Source: Clusia tigrina (lineage: Eukaryota; Arthropoda; Insecta; Diptera; Clusiidae). Taken from it: DNA of 64,000 bases. A program made the translations under genes and the position numbers. Of this stretch, positions 28,601 to 38,182 are shown piece after piece (position 1 is the stretch's first letter; every line of letters begins with the position of its first letter). The stretch is taken from positions 86,375,995 to 86,439,994 of the forward strand of contig OV050031.1 of the NCBI GenBank assembly GCA_920105625.2, given 5' to 3'. The notes below the pieces were generated by a model that was not told where the DNA came from, made no database searches, and saw only the letters and a list, made by a program, of their open reading frames with translations.

Positions 28601-30110
28601 CCCCCCAAAAGACAGCGGCAGCGACTGAGACATCTACAGAGACGCTGACAGAAGCTGCGAAGCCGACTGAGACTCCGACTGAGGCAGAGATGGTTAGACA
28701 TATGCATAGAGAAGGGAGCAGACCCCCCAATCGCCAGCGGCAGCGACTGAGACGTATTCAGAGAGGCTGACAGAGGCTGCGACGCCGACTGAGACAGATA
28801 GAGGTAGATATAGGCATAGAAAAGGCAGCAGACCCCCCAATTGAAGCGGCAGTGACTGAGATGCCTACAGAGACGCTGACAGAGGTTGCGAAGCCGACTG
28901 TGAAGCCGACTGAGACGCCGACTGAGGCAGATAGTGGTAGATATAGGCATAGAGAAGGCAGCAGACCCCCAATTGACAGCGGCAGCGACTGAGATGCCTA
29001 GAGAGACGCTGACAGAGGCTGCGACGCTGACAAAGGCTCCGACGCCGACTGAGACGCCGACTGAGGCAGAGAGGGTCAGACATAGGCATAGAGAAGGCAG
29101 CAGACAACCCAATCGACAGCGGCAGCGACTGAGATGCCTACAGAGACGCTGAGAAGAGGTTGCGACGCCGAATGACACGCCGACTGAGGCAGATAGGGGT
29201 AGATATAGGCAGAGAGAAGGCAGCAGACAACCCAATCTACAGCGGCAACAACTGAGACGCCTACAGAGACGCTGATAGAGGCTGCGACGCCGACTGAGAT
29301 GCCGACTGAGGCAGATAGGGGTAGATATAGGCATAGAGAAGGCAGCAGAATCCCCAATCGACAGCGGCAGCGACTGAGACGCATTCAGAGACGCTGATAG
29401 AGGCTGCGACGCCGACTGAGATGCCTACTGAGGTAGATAGGCGTAGATATAGCCATACAGAAGGCATCAGGCCCCCTAATCTACAGCGGCAGCGACTGAG
29501 ACACCTACAGAGACGCTGACAAGTTGCTGCGACGCCGACTGAGACGCCGACTGAGGCAGATAGGGGTAGATATAGGCATAGAGAAGGCAGCAGACCCCCC
29601 AATTGACAGCGGCAGCGACTGTGACCCTACAGAGACGCTCACAGAGGCTGCGACGCCGACTGAGACGCCGACTGAGACGCCGACTGAGGCAGATAGTGGT
29701 AGATATAGGCATAGAGAAGGCAGCAGACACCCCAATTGACAGCGGCAGCTACTGAGACGCCTAGAGAGACGCTGACAGAGGCTGCGACGCTGACAAAGGC
29801 TCCGACGCCGACTAAGACGCCGACTGAGGCAGAGAGGGTCAGACATAGGCATAGAGAAGGCAGCAGACAACCCAATCGACAGCGGCAGCGACAGAGATGC
29901 CTACAGAGACGCTGAGAAGAGGTTGCGACGCCGAATGACACGCCGACTGAGGCAGATAGGGGTAGATATAGGCAGAGAGAAGGCAGCAGACAACCCAATC
30001 TACAGCGGCAACAACTGAGACGCCTACAGAGACGCTGATAGAGGCTGCGACGCCGACTGAGATGCCGACTGAGGCAGATAGGGGTAGTTATAGGCATAGA
30101 GAAGGCAGCA
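25620..30110 (+). repeat. Higher-order pair, offset 3,761 bp
   Basis: The segment at about 25,620-26,340 recurs at about 29,380-30,100. The easiest marker is a unit reading cgtagatatagccatacaga followed by aggcatcaggccccctaat, at 25,681 and 29,442. The same marker unit occurs at about 51,990-52,020 in the plus orientation and at about 58,090 in the inverted arm, so it helps relate distant parts of the array. Confidence 0.8.
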
Positions 30111-33100
30111 GACCCCCCAATCGACAGCGGCAGCGACTGAGACGCATTCAGAGACGCTGAAAGAGGCTGCGACGCCGACTGAGACGCCGACTGAGGCAGA
30201 TAATGGTAGATATATGCTTAGAGAAGGCAGCAGACCCCGCAATCGACAGCGGCAGCGACTGAGACACCTACAGACACGCTGACAGAGGCTGCGACGCCGG
30301 CTGAGACGCCGACTGAGGCAGAGAGGGTTAGTCATAGGCATAAAGAAGGCAGCAGACAACCCAATCGATAGCGGCAGCGACTGAGACGCATTCAGAGACG
30401 CTGAAAAAGGCTGCGACGCCGACTGAGGCAGATAGGGGTAGATATAGGCATAGAGAAGCCAGCAGACCCCCCAATCGACAACGGCAGCGACTGAGATGCC
30501 GACAGAGACGCTGACAAGAGGCTGTGACGATGACTGAGACGCCGACTGTGGCAGATAGGGGTAGATATAGGCATATAGAAGGCAGCAGACCCCCCAATCA
30601 ACAGCGGCAGCGACTGAGACGCCTATAGAGACGCTGACAGAGGCTGCGACGCCGACTGAGACGCCGACTGAGGCAGAGAGGGTTAGTCATAGGCGTAGAG
30701 AAGGCAGCAGACAACGCAATCGACAGCGGCAACAATTGGGACGCCTACAGAGACGCTGATAGAGGCTGCGACGCCGACTGAGATGCCGACTGAGGGAGAT
30801 AGGGGTAAATATAGGTATAGAGAAGGCAGCAGACCCCCCAACCGAAAGCGGCAGCGACTGAGATGCCTACAGAGACGCTGACAAGAGGCTGCGACGCCGA
30901 CTGAGACGCCGACTGAGGCAGACACGGGTAGATATTGACATAGAGAAGGCAGCAGACCCCCCAATCGACAGCGGCAGCAACTGAGACGCCTACAGAGGCT
31001 GCGACGCCGACTGAGACGCCGACTGAGGCAGATAGGGTTAGACATAGGCATAGAGAAGGCAGTAGATAACCCAATCGACAGCGGTATCGACTGAGACGCC
31101 TACAGAGACGCAGACTGACGCAGATAGGGGTAGATATAGGCATAGAGAAGGCAGCAGAACCCCAATCAACAGCTGCAGCGACTGAGATGCCTAAGCAGAT
31201 AGGGGTAGATATAGGCGTAGAGAAGGCAGCAGATCCCCCAATCGACAGCGGCAGCGACTGAGACGTCTATAGAGACGCTGACAGAGGCTGCGACGCCAAC
31301 TGAGATGCCGACTGAGGCAGAGATGGGTAGATATAGGCATAGAGAAGGCAGCAGTCCCGCCACCCCAATCGACAGCGGCAACGACTGAGACACCTACAGA
31401 TACGCTGACAGAGGCTGCGACGCCGACTGAGACGCAGACTGAGGCAGATAGGGGCAGATATTGGCATAGAGAAGGCAGCAGACCCCCCAATCGACAGCGG
31501 CAGCGACTGAGACGCCTACAGAGGCGCTGACAGAGGCTGCGACGCCGACTGAGGCAGATAGGGGTAGATATAGCCATAGAGAAGCCAGCAGACCCCCCAA
31601 TCGACACCGGCAGCGACTGAGACACCTACAGAGACGCTGACAGAGGCTGCGACGCCGACTGTGGCAGATAGGGGTAGATATAGGCATAGAGAAGGCAGCA
31701 GACCCCCAATCGACAGCGGCAGCGACTGAGACGCCTATAGAGACGCTGACAGAGGCTGCGACGCCGACTGAGACCCGACTGAGGCAGAAAGTGTTAGTCA
31801 TAGGCGTAGAGAAGGCAGCAGACAACCCAATCGACAGCGGCAACAATAGGGACGCCTACAGAGACGCTGACAGAGGCTGCGACGCCGACTGAGATGCCGA
31901 CTGAGGCAAATAGGGGTAGATATAGGCATAGAGAAGGCAGTAGATAACTCAATCGACAGCGGCTTCGACTGAGACGCCTACAGAGACGCCGACTGACGCA
32001 GATAGGGGTAGATATAGGCATATAAGGCAGCAGAACCCCAATTAACAGCTGCAGCGACTGAGACGCCTAAGCAGATAGGGGTAGATATAGGCGTAGAGAA
32101 GGCAGCAGATCCCCCAATCGACAGCGGCAGCGACTGAGACGCCTATAGAGACGCTGACAGAGGCTGCGATGCCGAATGAGACGCGGACTGAGGCAGATAG
32201 GGGTAGATATTAGCATAGAGAAGGCAGCAGACCCCCCAATCGACAGCGGCAGCGACTGAGACGCCTACAGAGACGCTGACAGAGGCTGCGACGCCGACTG
32301 AGGCAGATAGTGGTAGATATAGCCATAGAGAAGCCAGCAGACCCCCCAATCGACAGCGGCAGCGACTGAGACACCTACAGAGACGCTGACAGAGGCTGCG
32401 ACACCGACTGTGGCAGATAGGGGTAGATATAGGCATAGAGAAGGCAGCAGACCCCCCAATCGACAGCGGCAGCGACTGAGACGCCTATAGAGACACTGAC
32501 AGAGGCTGCGACGCCGACTGAGACGCCGACTGAGGCCGAGAGGGTTAGTCATAGGCATAGAGAAGGCAGCAGACAACCCAATGGACAGCGGCAGCGACTG
32601 AGACGCATTTAGAGACGCTGAAAGAGGCTGCGACGCCGACTGAGGCAGATAGGGGTAGATATAGGCATAGAGAATGCAGCAGACCCCCCCCAATCGACAG
32701 TGGCAGCTACTGAGACGCCTACAGAGACGCTGAGAGAGGCTGCGACGCCGACCGAGGCAGATAGGGGTAGATATAGCCATAGAGAAGCCAGCAGACCCCC
32801 CAATCGACAACGGCAGCGACTGAGATGCCTACAGAGACGCTGACAAGAGGCTGTGAAGATGACTGACGCGCTGACTGCTGCAGATAGGGGTAGATATAGG
32901 GGCAGTGACTTAGACGCCTATAAAACGCTGACAGAGGCTGCGACGCCGACTGAGACGCCGACTGAGGCAGAGAGGGTTAGTCTTGGCGTAGAGAAGGCAG
33001 CAGACAAGCCAATCGACAGCGGCAACAACTGAGACGCCTACAGAGACGCTGACAGAGGCTGCGACGCCGACTGAGGTAGATTGGGGTAGGTATAGGCACA

Positions 33101-33592
33101 GAGAAGGCAGCAGACACCCCAATCGAAAGCGGCAGCGACTGAGAAGCCTACAGAGACGCTGACAAGAGGCTGCGACGCCGACTGAGTCGCCGATTGAGGC
33201 AGATAGGGGTAGATATAGGCATAGAGAAGGCAGCAGACCCACCAATCGACAGCGGCAGCGACTGAGACGCCTACTGAGACGCTGACAGAGACTGCGACGC
33301 TCACAGAGGCTGCGACACCGACTGAGACGCCGACTGAAGCAGAGATGGTTAGACATAGGCATAGAGAAGGCAGTAGATAACCCAATCGACAGCGGCAACA
33401 ACTGAGACGCCTACAGAGACGCTGATAGAGCTGCGACGCCGACTGAGACGCCGACTGAGGCAGATACGGGTAGATATTGACATAGAGAAGGCAGCAGACC
33501 CCCCAATCGACAGCGGCAGCGACTGAGACGCCTACAGAGGCTGCGACTCCGACTGAGGCGCCGACTGAGGCAGATAGGGTTAGATATAGGCA

Positions 33593-33740
33593 TTAGGGGG
33601 GGTCAATTTGTATGGATCGAAAAAAAGTCACCAAGCGGTTGTCAAAATCATAATCTACGAGAAATTCTAAGAAAGTTTACCCAAGAAACCATGGGTCTAA
33701 AATCAAAATGGAGCTTCCGATTTTTAACGAGAAAGTTTTA
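33593..33740 (+). repeat. Left terminal inverted repeat
   Basis: Starts ttagggggggtcaattt and runs to the word aacgagaaagtttta. It matches the reverse complement of 34,863-35,000 with scattered mismatches and about 9 extra bases near 33,612-33,625. Conserved shared words include aagcggttgtc, aatctacga, attctaagaaa, agaaaccatg, gtctaaaatcaaaat and gagcttccgatttttaacga. Confidence 0.85.
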
Positions 33741-33772
33741 TTTTATTTTTTTTATTTTTTTTAATTATTTAT

Positions 33773-34222
33773 TTATTTGGATTTGATGATCCAAAAATTG
33801 GAGTGCTGATCAGTCAAAAATTCGTGTAAGGGATCAGGCGTCAAACCACATGAACAACGATTACTTTGTAAAGTACACTTGCATTTTCCGATATAAAATA
33901 AGGTATTCATTGCTTCCACAAATACGTTGTATTTTTCAGATGTAGATTTAGCTTTTGTTGCTTTGGAATATTTATTAAGCAAGCTTTTTAGTTTGCTAAT
34001 AACAGTTTTATTCGTCATTATGGCAATATTCAACTTGCTCCAAATTTCAATAAGTTTATCGGCTACTTGTGGAATAAAAGATGTATATGAAAACATTCTA
34101 TTTTCATTTTTAGACCGATCACTGAGAAAAAAAAAATATTTTAAAACATCGCGGCAACTGGGAAAATTTAGTTCGTGTAAATCACTTGCCAACCCAAAAG
34201 GACTAAAATTCGGAATTGGCAT
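33773..34222 (-). CDS. Truncated ORF of an uncharacterised arthropod transposon-associated family
   Basis: This 149-residue ORF begins with ATG at 34,222 and lies wholly inside the AT-rich insertion. By memory it resembles the N-terminal part of an uncharacterised protein family repeated in arthropod genomes. In that family a segment around 'iW.ka.I.t..... .ki..l...y' precedes 'LFdI', a CxC...CxC cluster and a 'FL.dQ' motif. Here the corresponding parts are IWSKLNIAIMTNKTVISKL (about residues 59-77), LFYIGKCKC (about 109-117), CSCG (about 124-127) and EFLTDQ (about 134-139). The ORF stops just after that motif, where family members continue, so it looks cut short by the left terminal repeat. 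Biochemical function is unknown. It has no signal peptide or membrane segment. The family resemblance is inference. Confidence 0.5.
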   Translation of the reverse strand: MPIPNFSPFGLASDLHELNFPSCRDVLKYFFFLSDRSKNENRMFSYTSFIPQVADKLIEIWSKLNIAIMTNKTVISKLKSLLNKYSKATKAKSTSEKYNVFVEAMNTLFYIGKCKCTLQSNRCSCGLTPDPLHEFLTDQHSNFWIIKSK

Positions 34223-34862
34223 ATGTATTAAATTTGATTCCGTATGAACTGATAATGTAATATCATTGATATATTAGAGTCCATAATTAGTCAATTACAA
34301 ATAATAGATAGCAAAACAGAATCTGGGTTTCAAAGCTAAAATCGTGAAATTTAAAAACACGTGGACAATAACTGAATATCAATCGAATGCATTCTCTTAT
34401 GATTGACTTTCTCTGAGAAACTGTTATAATCGTAGCAAAACAGCAAAAGGAAAAACAATAAAATTCAAATTTAAACAAAAACAATTTCATGGCAAGCTGT
34501 GTTTTTTTTATTATATTTAAATGGCTGAAGTTCACTTTGTTCATTAGAGTGGGTCATTTTTTTCTGATTTCTAATTATCTCTTTTTCTACACATAAAACG
34601 AGAACTTTTTTGATACAAAAATTTCATAAATATTTAAATTATTTTTAAAGATCACAACGATCTTTAATTTTTTCGTGTACCATTTAATGATTAAAAGCTT
34701 TTTTAAAATTAATCTAAACATCTAAATTGTTAAGTTATCTAAACAGCTTTCAAAAGGTCATGAAATTTCCTTTCGAAAAAGCCCAAACATAATTACTTTT
34801 GTTAAGTTTTTTAGAAGACTTGATAAAATTTTAACATATTTAGAACGAAATAAGTATATGTA
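34223..34862. other. AT-rich interior of the insertion, no gene recognised
   Basis: About 640 bp of low-complexity AT-rich sequence. Short open frames exist (for example 34,287-34,544 on the minus strand, a hydrophobic 85-residue reading), but nothing in them suggests a real protein. The one structured item is a terminus-like motif, ttagagtgggtcattttttt, at 34,544. It nearly repeats the outer right end of the element and is reported under findings. Confidence 0.6.
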
Positions 34863-35000
34863 AACAAAACTTTCTCGTTAAAAATCGGAAGCTCAATTTT
34901 GATTTTAGACACATGGTTTCTTTGGAAAATTTTCTTAGAATTCGTCGTAGATTACGATTTGGACAACCGCTTTGTCGAGAAAAAAATTGATCCACTCTAA
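34863..35000 (-). repeat. Right terminal inverted repeat
   Basis: Read on the minus strand from 35,000 it begins ttagagtggatcaattt and then follows the left repeat through aagcggttgtcc, aatctacgac, agaaaccatg, gtctaaaatcaaaat and gagcttccgatttttaacga. The two termini can be aligned base for base over the first 17 positions with three differences. Confidence 0.85.
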
Positions 35001-37204
35001 CAGGCATAGAGAAGGCAGTAGATAATCCAATCGACAGCGGCATCGACTAAGACGCCTACAGAGACGCCGACTGACGCAGATAGGGGTAGATATAGGCATA
35101 GGGAAGGCAGCAGAACCCCAATCAACAGCTGCAGCGACTGAGACGCCTATGCAGATAGGGGTAGATATAGGCATAAAGAATGCAGCAGTACCCCCCCCCC
35201 CCCCTCAAATCGACAGCGGCAACGACTGAGACGCCTACAGAGACGCTGACAGAGGCTGCGACGCCGACTGAGACGCGGACTGAGGCAGATAGGGGTAGAT
35301 ATTGGCATAGAGAAGGCAGCAGACCCCCCAATCGACAGCGGCAGCGACTGAGACACCTACCGAGAAGTTGACAGAGGCTGCGACGCCGACTGAGGCAGAG
35401 CGGGGTAGATATAGGTATAGAGAATGCAGCAGACACCCCAATCGACAGCGGCATCGACTGAGACACCTACAGAGACGCTGACAGATGCTGCGACGCCGAC
35501 TGAGACGCCGACTGAGTCTGAGAGGGGTAGATATAGGTATAGAGAAGGCAGCAGACACCCCAGTCGACAGCGGCCACGACTGAGACGCCTACAGAGACGC
35601 TGACAGAGGCTGCGACGCCGACTGAGACGTCGACTGAGGCAGATAGGGGTAGATGTTCCCTTAGAGAAGGCAGCAGACCCCCCAATGGACAGCGGCAGCG
35701 ACTGAGACGCCTACAGAGACGCTGACGGAGGCTGCGACACCGACTGAGACGCGGACTGAGGCAGATAGGGGTAGATATAGGCATAGAGAAGGCAGCAGAC
35801 ACCCCAATCGACAGCGGCATCGACTGAGATACCTACAGAGACGTTGACAGAGGCTGCGACGCTGATAGAGGCTGCGACATCGACTGAGACGCCGACTAAA
35901 GCAGAGAGGGGTAGACATAGGCATAGAGAAGGCAGCAGACCCCCAATCGACAGCGGCAACAACTGAGTCGCCTACAGAGACGCTAACAGAGGTTGCGACG
36001 CCGACTGTGGCAGATAGGGGTAGATCTAGGCATAGAGATTGCAGCAGACCCCCCAATCGACAGCGCAGCTACTGAGATGCCTACAGAGACGCTGATAGAG
36101 GCTGAGACGCCGACTGAGATGCCGACTGAGGCAGATAGGGGTAAATATAGGCATAGAGAAGGCAGCAGACGCCTCAATCCACAGCGGCAACAACTGATTC
36201 GCCTACAGAGACCCTGGTAGAGGCTGCGACGAAGACTGAAATGCCGGCTGAGGCAGATAGGGGTATATATAGGCATAGAGAAGGCAGCAGACCCCCCCCC
36301 CCCCCCGCCCAATCCACAGCGGCAGCGACTGAGACGCCTACAGAGACGCTGACAGAGGCTGCGACGCCGACTGAGTCGCCGACTGAGGCAGAGAGGGGTA
36401 GACATAGACATAGAGAAGGTAGCAGACCCCCCAGAGACGCTTACAGAGGCTGCGACGCCGACTGAGACGCCGACTAAGGCAGATAGGGGTAGATATAGGC
36501 ATAGAGAATGCAGCAGAACCCCCAAGCGACAGCGGCAGTTTCTGAGACCCCTAGAGAGACGCTGACAGAGGCTGCGACGCCGACTGAGGCAGATAGGGGT
36601 ATATATAAACGTAGAGAAGGCAGCAGACCCCCCAATCGAAAGCGGCAGCTACTGAGATGCCTACAGAGACGCTGACAGAGGCTGCGACGCCGACTGAGAT
36701 GCCGACTGAGGCAGGTAGGGGTAGATACAGGCATAGAGAAGGCAATAGACCCCCCAATCGACAGCGGCAGCGACTGAGACGCCTACAGAGACGCTGAAAG
36801 AGGTTGCGACGCTGATTGAGACGCTGACTGAGGCAATTAGGGGTAGATATTAGCATAGAGAAGGCAGCAGACCCCCCAATCGACAGCGGCAGCGACTGAG
36901 ACGCCGACATAGACGCTGACAGAGGCTGCGATGCCGACTGAGACGCCAACTGAGGCAGATAGGGGTAGATATAGGTATAGAGAAGACATCAGAGCCCCCA
37001 ATCGACAGCGGCAACAACTGAGACGCCTACAGAGACGCTGACAGAGGCTGCGACGCCGACTGAGACGCCGACTGAGGCAGATAGGGGTAGATATAGGCAT
37101 AAAGAAGGGAGCAGACCCCCCAATCGACAGTGGCAGCGACTGAGACGTATTCAGAGAGGCTGACAGAGGCTGCGACGCCGACTGAGGCAGATAGGGATAG
37201 ATAT
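35001..37204 (+). repeat. Satellite array between the DNA element and the LOA-type element
   Basis: Same unit and orientation as the left block. It contains several irregular units. C tracts are expanded from the usual six to 14 (35,191-35,204) and 15 (36,292-36,306). One shortened unit near 36,425 has acccccccagagacgct-type fusion, with about 31 bp missing between the C tract and the agagacgct word. One 76-bp-class unit near 35,140 jumps from gacgcctatg straight to cagatagggg. No gene is seen. Confidence 0.95.
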
Positions 37205-37220
37205 TATTATTATTATTATT
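37205..37220 (-). repeat. AAT-repeat 3' tail of the LOA-type element
   Basis: The plus strand reads tattattattattatt, so the RNA sense is an AAT repeat at the extreme 3' end of the element. It directly abuts the left copy of the target-site duplication. Short tandem-repeat tails rather than poly(A) are known for I-related LINEs and mark where target-primed reverse transcription began. Confidence 0.85.
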
Positions 37221-37276
37221 GACAGGCTAAAAGAACACCGCGACCTAAAAGATCTATTGTGCAGCCTCGTACCCAA

Positions 37277-38182
37277 CTAAAACAGTCCTAGACTGTTTAT
37301 AAATCTCGTAACTGCTGTGGGCTTAATTTTAACTAGGTGATTTGGAGATATGAACCCACTGCCTAGGTACTTATGTCTGCGTCTTGCCACCGCTGGGCAA
37401 GTGCATAGAATGTGTTCTGCCGTTTCCTGCTTCTCTTGACAGAGTCGACAAGAATCGTCTTCTACCACGCCTATTTTCTTCAGGTGGTAATTTAGTTTAC
37501 AGTGTCCTGTTAAAAGTTCAGTGTATAGTTTGATGTCATTTCTGCTGAGGTTTAAAGAAGCATCTACCCTTATGTGTTCAGGATCAATGAGTAGTCTCGA
37601 CTGCCGCATGCCTTTTTGGGCTCTCCAGTAGTTTAGCAGACTTCGTTTTTCCTGTTCGCACAACAAGTTATTTGTGAAGCTACTGTTTACCCCACAGAAG
37701 GGTTCTGGGCCTATAAAGGCAGTGTCTGCACCCTTTTTTGCTAAAGAATCTGCCATTTCGTTGCCCTCATGTCCCTCGTGTCCCGGTACCCACATTAGCG
37801 TAACAGAGTTTCTCGCTGCTAGGGTATTGAGAAGTTTACAGCATTCCCAGACCAGCTTTGATTGGAATGAGAAGTTTATTAATGATTTTAGAGCTGCCTG
37901 GCTATCTGAGAGTATGCATATTTTGGTGTTGCGTGTACCCCTGCGTAGACATTCTCTAGCACATAACTCTAAAGCGTGGACCTCCGCCTGAAAAATGGAA
38001 GCTGTTTTTCCCATTGCAATTGCTTTTTGGAAATTTGGCCCTACAATTCCAGCTCCTGCACTGCCATCTTCCATTTTGGACCCATCTGTATACCACAACT
38101 GAGAGTCCTGTTTTATTGTTATTTCCTTGTTTCTCCAAGCTGAACGGTCACTGATGACCACTTTGAATTGACCATGAGGCAC
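37277..38182 (-). pseudogene. RNase H and C-terminal zinc-knuckle part of LOA-type ORF2 (frame-shifted)
   Basis: An open frame of 301 codons with no ATG at its upstream edge (the listed first codon is GTG), overlapping the end of the EN-RT frame by 64 nt. It reads as the continuation of ORF2. It carries an RNase H domain, about residues 29-150, with the expected acidic residues: D33 in YTDGSK, E67 in FQAEVHALEL, D93 in LSDSQAAL, and D145 in NEMADSLAKK, plus WVPGHEG. RNase H would remove the RNA template strand during reverse transcription. A C-terminal CX2CX8HX4C knuckle (C245, C248, H257, C262) with the usual 'ETAEHILC.CP' context follows. The shift relative to the EN-RT frame is equivalent to -1. 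I see no convincing slippery heptamer, so a one-base indel in this copy is the simplest reading. Confidence 0.85.

Larger units (their letters stand above)
1..33592 (+). repeat. Satellite array, left block (110/122-bp units)
   Basis: Continuous head-to-tail tandem repeat. Each unit has the same order of landmarks: cagcagacccccc, aatcgacagcggcagcgac, tgagacgcctacagagacgc, tgacagaggctgcgacgcc, one to three copies of gactgagacgcc, then gaggcagataggggtagat and ataggcatagagaagg. The spacing from 589 to 699 is exactly 110 bp. The common longer unit is 122 bp because it carries one more 12-bp gactgagacgcc. Some units have an extra 15-18 bp block (aggctgcgacgctgac). The plus strand is rich in purines and C and poor in T. 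Divergence between neighbouring units is moderate, while blocks kilobases apart can be nearly identical, which is the mark of higher-order amplification. No gene is supported anywhere in this block. Confidence 0.97.
33588..35007. mobile_element. AT-rich DNA-transposon-like insertion with long terminal inverted repeats
   Basis: The satellite stops at 33,592 and resumes at 35,001. The insert between is strikingly AT-rich. Its two ends are inverted repeats of about 140 bp, ending TTAG on both sides. The flanks read aggca(t) on both sides (33,588-33,593 and 35,002-35,007), which fits a short target-site duplication inside the ataggcatagag part of a unit. The match is off by one base at one edge, and the same word occurs in every unit, so its size is uncertain. 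The insert holds one 149-codon ORF on the minus strand and no recognisable transposase. It is most likely a non-autonomous or internally deleted DNA transposon. I cannot assign a superfamily. Confidence 0.75.

Noticed and set aside
1..33592. CRISPR-like array of repeats and spacers
   Set aside because: There are no constant repeats separated by unique spacers. The whole 110-122 bp unit repeats, no cas genes are present, and the inserted elements are eukaryotic retrotransposons.
33593..33610. ttagggggg at the left edge of the insertion as a telomere-like repeat
   Set aside because: It occurs once, is not tandem, and matches the inverted-repeat terminus at the other end of the element.
33927..34247. 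106-codon plus-strand frame in the AT-rich insertion
   Set aside because: It lies antisense to the 149-residue frame, which has the recognisable family pattern. Its composition is hydrophobic and low in complexity.
38119..38182. Programmed -1 frameshift site between RT and RNase H
   Set aside because: I found no X XXY YYZ heptamer in the overlap in the correct frame and no obvious downstream structure. It is kept only as an alternative under findings.
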